From contig NC_059362.1 in assembly GCF_019703515.2 (NCBI RefSeq), forward strand, positions 26,557,826 to 26,621,825: a stretch of 64,000 bases of DNA, given 5' to 3'. The first letter of the stretch is position 1; each line of letters opens with the position of its first letter. Below are positions 35,524-48,646 of this stretch, one piece after another. The stretch is from Myxocyprinus asiaticus. Its lineage: Eukaryota > Chordata > Actinopteri > Cypriniformes > Catostomidae. The notes below the pieces were generated by a model, which ran no database searches, was not told the DNA's origin, and worked only from the letters and a program-made list of their open reading frames with translations. Both the position numbers and the translations under genes were made by a program.

Positions 35524-38176
35524 ATTTATTTTTAATTATTATTATTATTGTGATGTGGCCAGTAAAAATGTTGGCAGCTCAACACTGGGCCAGCAGAAAA
35601 ACTGATCCCTGACCAGCCCTAAATATTTCTTATGACCATGAAAGTTATTTAGCAAAATATTTGACAATTCATTTTTTTACTATTTTTCCTTGCATATTTA
35701 TGACAGACAGCAAAGGTCATTGCGTCACTCACAACATCATACTACCTCAGTCACATCGTGGACAAAAACACAAAGATGACCCATTGTGTCTTTTTTCCTC
35801 ATATTTTTGTTTCGATGCCTTAATATGAGAAATATTCCATGTATGTGTCGATGCATGGAGTTCTGAATAAGAACTTCAGCCATCCGATAAACCTCTGTAA
35901 GTCTTCCCCTGAGGTAAAAGTTGTTGTCGCGAAACGTTGCATACAGTCACATGTCACTGACACCAGCGAGAGTCAGACTATCATTCTAACAGTTCTAGTT
36001 AAGTGCAAAACTTTTGTATTACTACCCTGTTGCTTTTAATAAAATAAGACAACTTCAAAGTGCAGACCATCTTTGTTCTTTATTTCTGTTGCAGTTCAAC
36101 CATATAAAATTGCCATCCCTAATCAAACAACCAGCTAATTGATTAGTAACTAAAGAACATTTTAAAGTACAGTTTTTACCCACATTTGGTGCTCGGTGAG
36201 TGTTCATTTTTGGAACCGAATATGATGTATAACGATCATAATGCCACACTGTCTGAGCCGGTTGTGATGAATGCATCAATAGAGAAAGGTCAAAGGTTAA
36301 GCTAAAGCTTTTAACTTTCCCTAGCACAGTTTCTGAGTGATGAAACCAACGGGTGACAGAGGTGTGTGTATGAGTGTGAGAAAGACAAGAGAGAAAACAA
36401 GACAGACAGACATACATAGCAAAAGAGGAAATGGTATGCAACATTCTCAGATCTTATTTTAGTCACTCAGCATTCGTTTTCTCTTTGATACCCCCCCAAC
36501 CACACACACAAGGGAAAATCACTGTAACAGATTCATTGTTGAAACTACCATGCTTGTTTTTACAGTCATTACTATCTGGCAACTTTCTAGATTTGTCAGC
36601 AAAAGACTTTTGAATTGCAATGTGAATAAGTGCCACTGTAAATACGCAACAGGAAAAATATTCGGAACTGAAACTCAGCTCTTGCTGTATCTGTCTTAAC
36701 ATCCCTTTCTTTCTTTCCATCCTCTAGTCTCCATTCCTCCCTCACTCCTCTCTCCAAGGATCATTAGCGCTGTGAGAGACAACTGAGAGGCCTGTAGCTC
36801 AACTCCCTTCCCTTTCCTTCCTGTTCACACACACTTTCCTGGCGTAATGGGAGGGATTGGGACACTCTGGGACTCTTTGGGCATTGTGTTTCTCAAAAAA
36901 GTAAAAAGATTTTTCTTTGTTTTTAAGGGACTACATGGTTTGGCATCTCATTATATTACTGACCCACAATATCATACTCCTCCTAGGCCTCAAAGCACTT
37001 AAAACAGCTCACTTTTTTCTGTTCCTAGATGAATGCGCCTTCTGTGTTGCGGCCCCACACCTCATTGCCTGTCACCCCAAATTAGAACCTCTCCTACCAT
37101 TGATGTTTTTAAACATCTTTTTTCCCTTGCATGTGTAAGTGCAAAAGTTTTATTTGTTTTCTACTAGTGACATTTGTTTTTTGTTTTTGTTGTTGTTTTT
37201 TTGTTTTTACAAAGTTCTACATTATAAATTATATTATTAGCTAAACAATTTATGTGTAAAGTATGAACTGAAAAAATTAACATGAAATTCCTAATTTCTT
37301 AGAGTTTGGTTTGTACCCCTTTTGATTTAATGACAGCATGCACTCGAGCTGGCACAGGTTTGTGCAAAACCTGTTGATCCATGTTATTCCAGAATGTTCA
37401 AAAGAGCATCTTGTGTGCTTCAATGGAAGGAAATCTGACCTTTTGTACAAAGGAGTTAACATGGTCAATGTCAAAATGTGCTTACATCTGATTAGTGACC
37501 TAGAAATAGTGCAGAATCTTTAAAACAAAGATTTATTTGTTGTATGTAATCACTTTTCTATGTTTGAAATTTGTTACAATCCTACTACTTTTTTTCAGGT
37601 TTAAATTGAATTTTAAATCCCAGATTTTCTATGTAGACTCAGACTTTTGAACCCCACTCTAACTCTGTGTCATAGCTTTGACTGATCTTCTTGATCTCAT
37701 TATAAATCACTTTGGTGCTTTCCAAATAAATGTAACTTGACGTGACTAGAAAAGATTCAGCCAATTTGGCTTCTACCTAATAAAACACAAACAACCGACA
37801 CAATGAGACTACATTTAAAGGCCCCCTAAAATTCAGAGAAACCCCTTTTTTAACCCGCCTGCTCTGCCGATTCACTTAGTCCAGCTCTAGGGTTTAGCTT
37901 CCTTTAACATCGACCTTACACAAAATCACACTCTGATCCAAATGAAGACAGAGAGGTCTTTACGTAGATCAGCAAACACACACATACATCTGTTTAGCCA
38001 ATCATGTTAAACCCCACTGGAAGGGTCAAAGAGGTAGATCAGAATGTGTGGTTCAAGGACAGTTCCCTCCTCCAGTGATTGAGGGAGTGTGTTGTCGTCT
38101 CTGAGCTTTCCAAAAACGACACGTAGTTTGTCTTGAATCTGTTTCAGTGTTCCCCCTGCCATCCATCCATGCAAAC

Positions 38177-38866
38177 CAGAGTTTCCGCTAAGAAATTTTG
38201 GTGTCAGCCAATGTGTCCAGGAATGAAATGGAAAAAATCCGGTCATCTCATTTCAGTGTATATTTTGCACTGTAAACACAATGAACTATGCATAATAATG
38301 CGATACAGGCTAATTTATGGCACATTCAAGTCAAATGAACGATAAAAGTTTGTTCATTATAACTGCTTTTCATTAAAAAAAAAAAAAAAATACAAATAAA
38401 TATCCATCATGGAAGTAGCAACCAATTAAAAAAAACCTTCAACAATGGGGCAAAACTAAACTAAACAGCAATTGTGTCCAGTGTTTCTCTACAACTTGAG
38501 ATTCAAATAAGCTTGGTGTCCTTCTCTCCAGAAGACTACAACACAAGGTTTTAATGCGATTCTGAAGAGAGAAGCTTCACTGCGGGCACGCAAGACAGGA
38601 ATAACGCAGGCTGCTATTGTTAGTGTGCGGGATAGTCGTGGATTAGGACTCCGCAAGCTTCGGGAAAGTTTAAACCTCCGTGGCAGCGAAGTGCTGTTAT
38701 CATTGCATGGTATCACACTGTACACTTGTGGAATCAATAAAAGGGATTGCTGATGCATCGTGCTAATATTTTCACCGGACATTGTGTCCAACAATGTTTG
38801 AATTTGTCAGATATTAGGATATTTTAACAGTCAAAAACCGATAATTACCGGCTAACGGAACCCCTG
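38177..38866. mobile_element. hAT-type non-autonomous element with 8-bp duplication
   Basis: The left end CAGAGTTTCCGCTA and the right end TAACGGAACCCCTG (reverse complement CAGGGGTTCCGTTA) form diverged terminal inverted repeats. Flanking 8-mers are ATGCAAAC (38169-38176) and ATACAAAC (38867-38874), 7 of 8 identical. An 8-bp duplication and CAG-type ends are hallmarks of hAT elements. The interior codes for nothing recognisable. Confidence 0.75.
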
Positions 38867-40141
38867 ATACAAACATACTGTATATGAATTTCATCAAGCC
38901 ACTGGAGGAGGGAGAGGAGGGTTTAAAAGAAAAGCAAGGTGAAATATAGCTGCAAGAAGCGATGACGGGCCCAAGCACAACTGGTCCATTTCCACCCGGT
39001 GGCTTTCGGAAAACAATGCAAGGTGGACACATGCATTTGGCATTTGACATTATTCTAAACAATTCGAGTAAATATAAGAGGACTATTTTAAAGTTGTAAG
39101 AGTCACACATACTGCTGCCAGGTGGTGGTGCTATGACCGTGACCCAAAATAGTCAAATCCATGTTATTAGCCCCCAAGACTAAACACACATCTAAATTTT
39201 TATCTAAATCACACATTGCACACAGAAGATAAGAGACATTTCCTGTTTCCCATTTTTTGCCATTAATTTAATGCCTCACCGTGGCAACACTGTTTGATAT
39301 ATCAAAATCTGTTCGCAATTTAGCATCTTCAGTGTCTTTGCATAATGTTGTCTAAATGTGATGACAGTCTCTTGAATCACCTAGGAGGAGTTTAAAAGTT
39401 CAGAGATTGCAATATTCAAAAAATCCAAAATGGCCAACTTCCTGTTGGGCGGACCTAATGACTATAATTATGAAAGTTGTCTGCCTTGATGAGAACTATA
39501 TATGTACCAAGTCTGGTGACTGTAGGTGAAAATGGGGTGCTACAGAGGCCGTCTTACTTGCCAATTTACAAGGGGGTGCTACAGAACCCCTTGCAACTTT
39601 TGCCCAGCCCTAATGGCCTAATGGCCTGAAGCCCAACTCTGATGTGTGTGTAAAAGTTCAAGAAATTTTAAGCATGCGAAGTGCCTCAAAAACACCCAAA
39701 TATAGGAAGAAAGCAATAATAACAATTAATGCGTTGCCAATGCAACAGTATTTAAGATATCAAATATACGTCAGCAGTGTCTTGACATTATTCTAAAGAA
39801 TTTTAAAGCAATTCATGTAAACACAAGAGGGTTATTTCAAAGACTGTTAAAAGTGACATTCTGCCTGCTGCCAGTTGGTGGCGCTATGACCGTGAACCAT
39901 AATAGCCACATCAATGTGATCAGCCCTCATTACCAAACATACAGCTGAATTTTCATCAAAATTACACAATGCACACAGAAGATATAAGGCACTTCCTGTT
40001 TTCCATTTTTCACCTCGCCATGGTGACACCATTCAAAATATAAAAAATCAGTTAGCAATTTAACATCTTCAATGTCTTGGCATAATACTGTCTAAATTTG
40101 GTGACAATCACATGAATCCCCTAGGAGGAGTATTCAAAAGT

Positions 40142-40900
40142 TCATGGCCTTTGTGATGGCCACTCAAATACCTTGACTTTGTTGTCCTTGATTTTGCCAC
40201 AACTTTGGAGGTATGGGTGTCATTGTCCATTTGGAAGACCCATTTGCGACTGAGCTTCAACTTCCTGGCTGATGTCTTCAGATATTGCTTCAATATATCC
40301 ACATAATTTTCCTTCCTCATGATGCCATCTATTTTGTGAAGTGCACCAGTCCCTTCCCTGATGCTGTCATGGTTGGGATGGTGTTCTTCAGCTTGCAAGC
40401 CTCACCCTTTTTCCTCCAAACATAACGATGGTCATTATGGCCAAACAGTTAAAAAAAAATGTCATTAGACCAAAGGACATTTCTTCAAAAAGTAAGATCT
40501 TTGTCCCCATGTGCACTTGCAAACAGTAGTCTGGCTTTTTTATGGCGGTTTTGGAGCAGGTTATGTCGATATAGGACTCGTTTTACTGTGGATATAGATA
40601 CTTGTCTACCTGTTTCCTCCAGTATTTTCACAAGGTCCTTTGCTGTTGTTCTGGAATTGATTTGCACTTTTCGCACCAAACTACGTTCATCTCTAGGAGA
40701 CAGAATGCGTCTCCTTCTTGAGTGGTATGATGGCTGCGTGGTCCCATGGTGTTTATACTTGCGTACTATTGTTTGTAGAGATGAATGTGGTACCTTCAGT
40801 CATTTGGAAATTGCTTCAAAGGATGAACCAGAATTGTGGAGGTCCACAATTTTGTTCTGAGGTCTTGGCTGATTTCTTTTGATTTTCCTATGATTTGAAG
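40142..40900 (-). pseudogene. Tc1 transposase fragment, deleted and frameshifted
   Basis: Minus-strand translation shows VRKVQINSRTTAKDLVKILE and TVKRVLYRHNLLQNRHKKAR (DNA-binding and linker parts). It then reads HKIDGIMRKENYVDILKQYL and WVFQMDNDTHTSK further along, partly in another frame. Internal deletions remove part of the DDE core. The C-terminus including the SPDLNPIE region is lost at the 40142 break. It is not functional. Confidence 0.85.
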
Positions 40901-41218
40901 CAAAGAGGCACTGAGTTTGAAGGTAGGCCTTAAAATACATCCACAGGTACACCTCAAATTCAGTACACCTCTTATCAGAAGCTAACTGGCTAATTGCCTA
41001 AAGGCTTGACATCATTTTCTGGAATTTTCCAAGCTGCTTAAAGGCACAGTTAACTTAGTGTATGTAAACTTCTGACCCACTGGAATTGTGATATAGTCAG
41101 TTAAAAGTGAAACAATCTGTCTGTAAACAATTGTTGAAAAAATTACTTGTGTCATGCACAAAATAGATGTCCTAAACGACTTGACAAAACTATAGTTTGC
41201 TCATATGAAATCTGTGGA

Positions 41219-41258
<40 letters not shown>

Positions 41259-41305
41259 TTTTAACGACTTCAACATAAGTGTATGTAAACTTCTGACTTC
41301 AACTG
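40142..41305 (-). mobile_element. Tc1 element remnant of the Sleeping Beauty-like IR/DR type
   Basis: At the right end (minus-strand 5' end) the outer direct repeat (GTGTATGTAAACTTCTGACT near 41279) is followed by CAACTG/TA. The inner direct repeat (GTGTATGTAAACTTCTGACC) is at about 41058-41077. This IR/DR layout is characteristic of the salmonid and cyprinid Tc1 group. A poly(A) run (41224-41255) has expanded inside the arm. The other terminal repeat is missing, and the element stops abruptly at 40142 within the transposase. Confidence 0.88.
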
Positions 41306-43046
41306 TAGTCGAATAAACTAATAATTTTGGTGTTGCTGACAACAGAAATTGTTGAAATTTAGCATGTATCATCAGACTGTCCTGGTGTTTATCATCAAAA
41401 TAATCAAATTTGACAGAAAAGATCCTGTGGATGCTGTGGACACAGCTATTTCAGTGTGACATTTCAACTACCTTGAGCACAGTTGCAAAAATAAGATTTT
41501 CTTAAATTATAATGCTCCCTAACATAAACAAATGAATGAAACTCTGTATGTTTCTCCAGAGTGTTCTCTTGTCCGTGTGTACAAAGCTTTGTTAAGTTTG
41601 AAAATTGCGCTCACAAGATACAGGCTAATTAGTCTTTATAGACCACACACCACAATGTATTTGCTTATATCTTTGGAACATTTTGACATATCAAAATTCT
41701 TTTAACCAATTTTTGTCAGGAGGGTCTGTAGATTATGTATACCAAGTTTCGTGCAAATCTGACAAACAGCCTGGGACAAGATCTAAAAAGTATGTTTTTT
41801 AAATAAATCTGAAGTCATAAAAAACTTTTGTTGCAGAAAATTTATAATACCATATAATTTTGGGGCACTAATGGATTCAGAAAAGCTTTAGAATTAGCTA
41901 ATTATAGTGCCACCGTGTGGCCGATTGTCACAAAATTTGATATGCGGCTTCATGTAGATACCTTGCTTGTGTATAGTAATTTCCATAACCCTCGGCCATT
42001 TATAAGGTGTGGAAATTATATTAGCCATTGGCGGCCATTTTTGTTATTTTGTTGAATAGATTTTTTAAGAATATGTTAGCATTTGAACCAAAGATGCATA
42101 TTTAATTTGAACTTTGTCGCTCAAACGGCTGCAAAGTAATCACAGTTTTTAAGTTGTCGTGCCCCCTAGGGGTGGAATTGTATGAAAACTTGCTGACATA
42201 TTCTAAATGTCCTGTTGACTTTGTATATCGAGTTTGGTTATGTTTGGAGTTTGCGTTGAGTAGATATTGATCAATTACTGAAATCACGTTAAACCGAAGG
42301 AATTTTATAGTAAATATCTTCGGAAGGATTTGACTTATCAAAATTCTTTTTAAATATTTTTGTCAGGGGGGGGGTCTGTAGATGATGTATACCAAATTTT
42401 GTGCCGATTGGACTAACGGTCTAGGAGAAGTTCGAAAAAGTAGGTTTTTCAAAAAATTCAAAATGCCGGAAAACAATTATAGAGAGAAATGAAATCAGAA
42501 ACATACATTTTGTAGGGCTTGACTCAAGGAATCAAAGGAAAATTTTTAATTTTAATAGATAATTTTGATTCTAGCCCTTATGGTTGCAGAGAGATGAGTC
42601 AAAAACGTAAAAGTGTTTATTATAGTGCCACCTAGGGTCAGATGGGTGTGTGTTTGTGCGCCCGAGTAGTGTGGGGGATTTGGAATCATCCTGCCAAGTT
42701 TGGTGTCTTCACGATTTATGGTCTCTGATGCCCAGACAAAATATTCTAAAAAAATATAAGAATAAGAAAAAGAAGAAAATCAGCACAATTACAATAGGGT
42801 TCCAGCACCTTCGGTGCTTGGTCCCCTAATAATAATAATCCTTAGAAGAACAATAGGGCCTCCGAAGTGAAAGTGTGAAGGGCCCTAAAAGAAAACAAAG
42901 GTTTAACTGTGATGACATCCTCTTCTCGGATTAAATGCCTCTTTTGTTTTTATGCATCTGGGCGTGTGTCTGTATTTCCCTGCAGGCTGTTGAGGACGAC
43001 ATATCTTTCAATTCAGCATTTACAGTATACTATATATATATATTTA

Positions 43047-43313
43047 CACTACCAGTCAGAAGTCTTGACACACTTGAAAGAATTTGTTTCTTATGATCTT
43101 AAATATTAAAAAACTATATTTAAAAGCTTAGGGTGACTACTTTGAAGAAGCTAATACATAAGATTTGTTCAACAATTTTTGATCACTACATAATTCCTAT
43201 TACCATTTGTGTTTTATATTTTCATCATTTTGATTACTTTTATTAAAAAATTTGGAAAATAGTAATAAAGAATGGGTAGGTATTCAATGTTTACAAACTT
43301 TTAAATGTTAATG
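43047..43313. mobile_element. Tc1/mariner-type MITE, shorter relative of 24059-24568
   Basis: The left end CACTACCAGTCAGAAGTCTT and the right end AAACTTTTAAATGTTAATG are TA-flanked (43045-43046 and 43314-43315). It shares GTGACTACTTTGAAGAAGCT with the longer copy but lacks the middle part. Confidence 0.75.
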
Positions 43314-43387
43314 TAAGACTGTCAACTCTACTTCTAATAGCTAAGTGTATTCATTACTATATGTGTAATGGTACCTGACTGTGCAGA

Positions 43388-43440
43388 AAAAAAAAAAAAA
43401 AAAAAAAAAGACAACAACAATAAATAAATAAATAAATAAA
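43388..43440. repeat. Poly(A) and (AAAT)n low-complexity tract
   Basis: Over 20 consecutive A, then ATAAATAAATAAATAAAT. Confidence 0.9.
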
Positions 43441-44490
43441 ATAAACCCCCTGCTAATACCGTTTTGGAACTGGCCTCATTTTCTCTGTTATATTACAGAT
43501 AAAAAAAATAAACAAATCTTTGCTAGGAATGTCATCATCTCTTTTTAAAACACCATTTCCTCTTGTTTATTGATGAGCACACACAGAGGTCTGCTAGACT
43601 GTTACATTTTGGCTGTTTACATTTTGTTTAGTTTGTTACTCTGCTATAAACTGACTGGCAGTTTTTCTCTGTAACATTGAACACATGCTTCAATTTAACA
43701 AAAAACACACTTACAATTGCAACACAAAGAATTAAAGAAAAATGTGCCTGCACACTCCAGAAATCCTTACATAAAAGCTCCAGAACTCCTTACATAAAAA
43801 CTGAACAAGTCTTTCAGGTTGATTTTGCCCTGTAATAATAAAACTATTCATAACTATCCACCGCACGCAACGTACGCATGCACGCGCACACACACACACA
43901 CACACACCCTGGAACTGACTCTATAGCTCCAGGAGTCATTGGTTTAGAAGGGTGCCTGTTTTTAAAAGCCTATTTTTATTTTTGGAGCTGCTGAAAGTTT
44001 AAATACTCCCCTCTACCCACCACAACACACACAGACAGAGTCTTTTTTTGCAAGGAGCACAGAAGTACTCTGTTTAAGGCAGGTGGTTTGAATTAGGCAG
44101 AGAGACGGGCTGTCATATGGTGACACTTGCTCACACACACATACATGGAAAGAGAAAGAGAGAGAGTGAGACAGCAGACAAAGTGAGAGAGAGAGTAAGC
44201 ATTGGTGACTAAATGACTGAGTGAGAGAAGTCAAAAGAGTGTTTTTGACTGTGGATCACCTGGTTACTTTATTAATGTTATTCTTAAATGGACTTGTCCA
44301 TTGAGTTCATGTAACTACTACCGCCTAATACAATATACACAGCAGTTATACAGAGAGTTTACCAATACAGTATCTGTTCACCAATACTGGATCTGTTCAA
44401 TGGGCAATATCAATTTAATCAGAATGTCTCTTTAAGACACACTGTTCTCACTACCAATGAACTGGATTCTAGAGTAATATACACATATAG

Positions 44491-46320
44491 TGGCACTCAA
44501 AACTATTTGGACACACAAATCAATATATGTCATTGCACTTAGGGGGTGTAACGTTTCATTAGTTCTCTCGATGTATGGAATAAAAATCCTGCCGATTCAT
44601 GTACGCTAAACTTGATATCGTAAATCATTTGTATTGACCGATAAACGATTAAAATGGTTTAAAATCAAATAAATTGCTATTCAAACTGAACTGCTCTGAA
44701 TCTGCAAAAATAGCTTTTGTATGTAATAAAAAATAAATAAAAAATAAAAAACAGTGAATTGGACTGATTCACTGTCAACCCAAAGATTCAAGAAATAAAA
44801 TAAAGCAAGTGGAATTTACTTTAAACAAATATAGCACAAACACACTTTTCAAGCAAAACATTTTACAATAGGTATATAGTGTTCAAAATGAAGGCAAAAA
44901 TTATTGGAGATTTTCTGGTAGTCAATCTTTGTCTATAGTTAAAAGATTAGTTCACCCAAAAATTAAAATTCAGTCATTGTTTACTCAACTCTGTGTTGTT
45001 ATAACCCTATATGACTTTCTTTCTTTTTCTTAACACAAAGAAAAAAATTGTGCAAAAATGCTCAGTGATATCATACAGTTTATGGTGACTACCTCTTCAA
45101 GCTTCAAAAGAACGCAAAAGTATAATTCAGAAGTCTAATAAATTATTCCATGAGACTCATGATTGTTATGAAAGCATATGATAAGGTTTGGAGAGAAACA
45201 AAACAAAATCTAATGTAGTGAAAATGTTGACCGACTGTTGATCTCCTGTGAAGAGAACAGAACTTATTAAACATGTCTGAAGAGTTTGTAGTCAAAGAAT
45301 TTATGCATTTCTATGCCCAGCCTTGTTTTTCTTTTTAAAAGTACACGGAAACACACAGTCCCACTGTGTACTAACCAGATGGCAAACAACATGCGATAAA
45401 AGGTATCTTTTCTATTTTTATCAGAGTTTTTGTGTACCGTGATGAGCGACGGTACATTCTATCAATCGCTTGTTTTCTATTTTTGTCACTGAGCTGGGTA
45501 AATCTGTCCACTGTAAACTGGCACCAGTCCAAAAACTTTCTCATAACATATATTAAAGCTAGCATCTCATGAGCAGAGTAAAAAACTACTTGATTTTGGC
45601 AGAGAATGTTACACCTACAGAATGTTTTTGTGGAGGTTTCACTGTCAAGTCTGTCAAACATACTCACCAGTTAGAAATGGAAAAAAGGTGACAGACATTC
45701 CTGCCTACTCCAGCTCTCTCTTTGATTGAGGACTCCAAAAAATAAGGCTGGGCATAGAAATGCCTCTATTCTTCAACTACAAACTCTTCAGACATGTTTA
45801 GTAAGTTCTGTTCTCTGTTTTTTGTGCAGCTGTGTTGTGTTCTTTAGTCACTTTCGCTGTGGTTGACCAATTTTTAGATAAACAAAACTGTTTTTTGCTT
45901 GAACGCTCAATGTCGCAAGGGGGCTCCGTGAACTTTTGCTCTCGTGCCCTATCATAAACGTACACAGGAGATCAATAGTCAGTTCACAGTTCCACTCAAT
46001 ACATTTGATTTTGGCTCGTTTCTCACCAAATCTCACAATCATGAGTTTAATGGACTAATTTAATAATTAATAATTTTATAATTTTAATAATTTATTAATT
46101 TATTATTGATGAACTACAGTTGTGGTCACTCTTCTAGGACACCTATGTGAACCTGAGGGGAAATGACTTCATAAATACACTAAAAATCATCTCGACACCA
46201 CTTGCTTAAAAGTCAGTGAAAAAAAGACTCAGAAAGGCAAAGTTAGGTCTAAGAAAAGGTCTAGCACCATTTGTATCTAGTAATGCAATGACATTTTTTT
46301 TTGAGGCCATTGTAGATCAG
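44491..46320. mobile_element. Family B Tc1-type MITE split by a TTAA-element insertion
   Basis: The left end TAGTGGCACTCAAAACTATT is followed by TATAGCACAAACACACTTTT and CAAGCAAAACATTTTACAAT, stopping at CTATAGTTAA (44939). Family B continues at about 46105 (GATGAACTACAGTTGTGG...GGTCTAGCACCATTTG). The segment 44541-44740 is also foreign to the family, so there are at least two insertions. Confidence 0.6.
44940..46059. mobile_element. TTAA-flanked element with AGTTCACCC end and internal foldback
   Basis: It starts at a TTAA (44936-44939) with AAGATTAGTTCACCCAAAAA, the end sequence of the family at 57615. The right end near 46060-46063 (GGACTAATTTAA) is a weak inverse. Inside, 45247-45325 and 45745-45820 are inverted copies (GTCTGAAGAGTTTGTAGT and ACTACAAACTCTTCAGAC; GCATTTCTATGCCCAG and CTGGGCATAGAAATGC). 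Open frames in the loop resemble nothing I know. Confidence 0.5.
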
Positions 46321-47126
46321 CGAAACAACTGACCAGTAGAGATGGGATTAGGGAAGAAACTGTTTTAATCTGATGGAAGATAAAAAAAGTTTATTGACTG
46401 TAACTTGTATACATCTAGACAGTAAAATGTGTGTGTGAGTGTGTGTGAGACAGAGAGAGAAAGAGAGGGAACGCAGTCAAGATGGTTATCAGGGCCGTTT
46501 AGCCCCTCGTTGAGAGCAGATTGGTTACAAATTGGAAAATGAGGAACAGGTGTGTGAGTGGGAACACACTCACATAAACATCCATTAGCAGCACACACAA
46601 CTTTGCAACCACAGAAATTCTGCAAGCGGGAAAACAGAAGAGTTCAACAGTGCCTTCTATAAATGTTCGCAATAAACATACAGATGCGACGTCACATGGA
46701 CACACACACTCTCTCTCTTTTGCTGTCTGTTTCACAGGTGGCTTCATTTTGTGTGGTCATATAAAAGTGAAAGGTCAAGCCGTAACACTGACGGGAATTT
46801 TCTTACATATAAAGACTCTTTTAATTGTATTTATGCAAGTATGAGACAGACAGAATGAACATTTATGTGGCCAAGAGTTTTGCCCTATGAACACTGTGTG
46901 TGTGAGATGGAGTGATGACACTTATATTTGTGGAGGCATGCTCTGATGCGAATCTTTCGGCTGATTTTTTCCCCAGGTGAGTTTTTACTGCCTGGAGTAC
47001 AATGAACAAAGAGAGGTGTGTGTATATGTATCTGTCTTTTTTTTGTGCCTGTTTTAACACAGTCACAAAGACAGACAGACAAAAGGCTAAAAGAATCTGC
47101 CTTCCCTTAGAGATTTCACTGAGCGC

Positions 47127-47480
47127 ATATACATGCAAAACAATATGCTGATAACTACCAAAAATCAGCTAATTCTAAAAACCAGACAATGCAAGAAAAC
47201 AGCAATTATATGGCATTTTAAAATTATCATGTTTTTCTCCATTTTGGATGTCAAAATATTTACCAGGCATGCATTCAACATATGTGCACGTTGGATAAAC
47301 CACCAGAACGCCAGTAAAGTTGTTTACATGCAGAGCCAAATCGGGCTAATGGGCAAAAATCAGTGTGCACTGATCAGTTTTTGCTACAGTTCATGACATT
47401 TCCCCAGTAAAAGAGCATTTAGGCGATTACAATTTGTCGGGTTATTAAGCATAATCGGTGTAAGATTGTGCTTGTAAACA
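47127..47480. mobile_element. Palindromic MITE, family C, copy 3
   Basis: Shares CTGATAACTACC, GTTGGATAAACCACCAGAAC, GTTTACATGCAGAGCC, GGGCAAAAATCAGTGTGC and a right-end GCTTGTAAACAC with the copies at 24769 and 21722. Confidence 0.55.
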
Positions 47481-47718
47481 CAGATGTGCTGGTGAATGAT
47501 GAAAAACAGAGAGAGAAAAGACATAGAAAGTCAGAATGCTGAGTAACACTATCTATGACACATGTATGTTTAATGCATTATAAAGAGTTTCTTAAAGCCT
47601 TTTAATACATATTGTAACCCGTTATATCATTTAATAAATGTTTCCAACCACAGTTATGATAAATTATAGTACCTACCAATTCATGGTTACACATTTAAAG
47701 AGTATATTGCATTATAAC

Positions 47719-48646
47719 TAGTGCTGTCAGTCGATTAAAATTTTTTAAAATCGCAATTAATCGCATAATTTTCAGTAGTTAATCTCGATCAATCCCAGAT
47801 TTATAAAGTGCTGAAATTTGACTCTAAATATGCTTCTTTTCCTGTCAAAATGCATTTATATCCTTATTAGGAAAGAAAAAAAAAAATAGGTAACAATATA
47901 ATGCTTTATTAAAAATGTTCAAACAAAGCCTTCCACAGTATAAAGACAGAAATGCCCTAAAATAGCACCAATTTAAGTAACATTAAATGTTTCTCAAAGT
48001 CGAAGTGGGAGCTTGACTAATTGAAAGAACTAGTCTCCCCATAGGTTGCAGATTCATTGCAATGGGCATAAAATCTCTTAAACTCATCTTCCTCAATATT
48101 AATCTGCCGGTAGACTGTGGCTATCCGCTTTCCTACAGCAATCGTGAAGCCACGTTCATGATTCGCATCAGGGTATCAGCGCCAGAGTCAAGCACCTCTT
48201 TGAACACCACATGAAAAGCGCTTGCAGACAAAAACGTCTCATTCTACATTTTAGTGATAGTTAAGACTTGGCGTGCTTCTGTGGTAATTAAAATTCGGCT
48301 TAATTAGGCAAAAAAAAAAAAAAAAAAAAGATAATAAAAATAAAAAAAATTGATTTCTGCCACAAATTCCATCTAGGCTTTTTTTGTACAAAGAATAGCG
48401 TTAAGTGCTCCTTTCCCCATCACTTTATCACTGACATTGTATCACTGTTGTGTCTGTTTGTGTTGTGTGTTTCAGTGTAATGACTACGGGCGGACACATC
48501 GCAAAGGTTCTGACCATTCCAGCCAGTGTTTATGCTGGTTTATTCTGTATTAACAGTAAATGCGTTAATCGGGATTAAGAAAAATTAACGCATTCAACTT
48601 TTTAAAAGTAATCGCATGTCTTAACGTGTTAATTTTGACAGCTCTA
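47719..48646. mobile_element. hAT-type non-autonomous element with perfect 8-bp duplication
   Basis: A 928-bp element with ends TAGTGCTGTCA and TGACAGCTCTA (inverted, one mismatch). Flanks are ATTATAAC at 47711-47718 and ATTATAAC at 48647-48654, an exact 8-bp target duplication as made by hAT transposases. Subterminal sequence is rich in TTAATCGCAATTAATCG-like motifs on both sides. No transposase gene is visible. Confidence 0.9.

Larger units (their letters stand above)
38940..42820. repeat. Large composite repeat with GGGCCCAAGCAC / GTGCTTGGTCCCC ends
   Basis: The left edge reads GATGACGGGCCCAAGCAC and the right edge CACCTTCGGTGCTTGGTCCC, roughly inverted. A unit of about 360 bp occurs twice as direct repeats (39045-39410 and 39778-40141, sharing GCACACAGAAGATA and CCTAGGAGGAGT), giving a spacing near 735 bp. 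The second unit is interrupted by a Tc1-type remnant. Phrases such as GGTGGCGCTATGACCGTGA mark it as a dispersed fish family whose class I cannot name. Confidence 0.5.

Noticed and set aside
45371..46042. Two open frames inside the foldback element
   Set aside because: No recognisable domain; length is compatible with chance.
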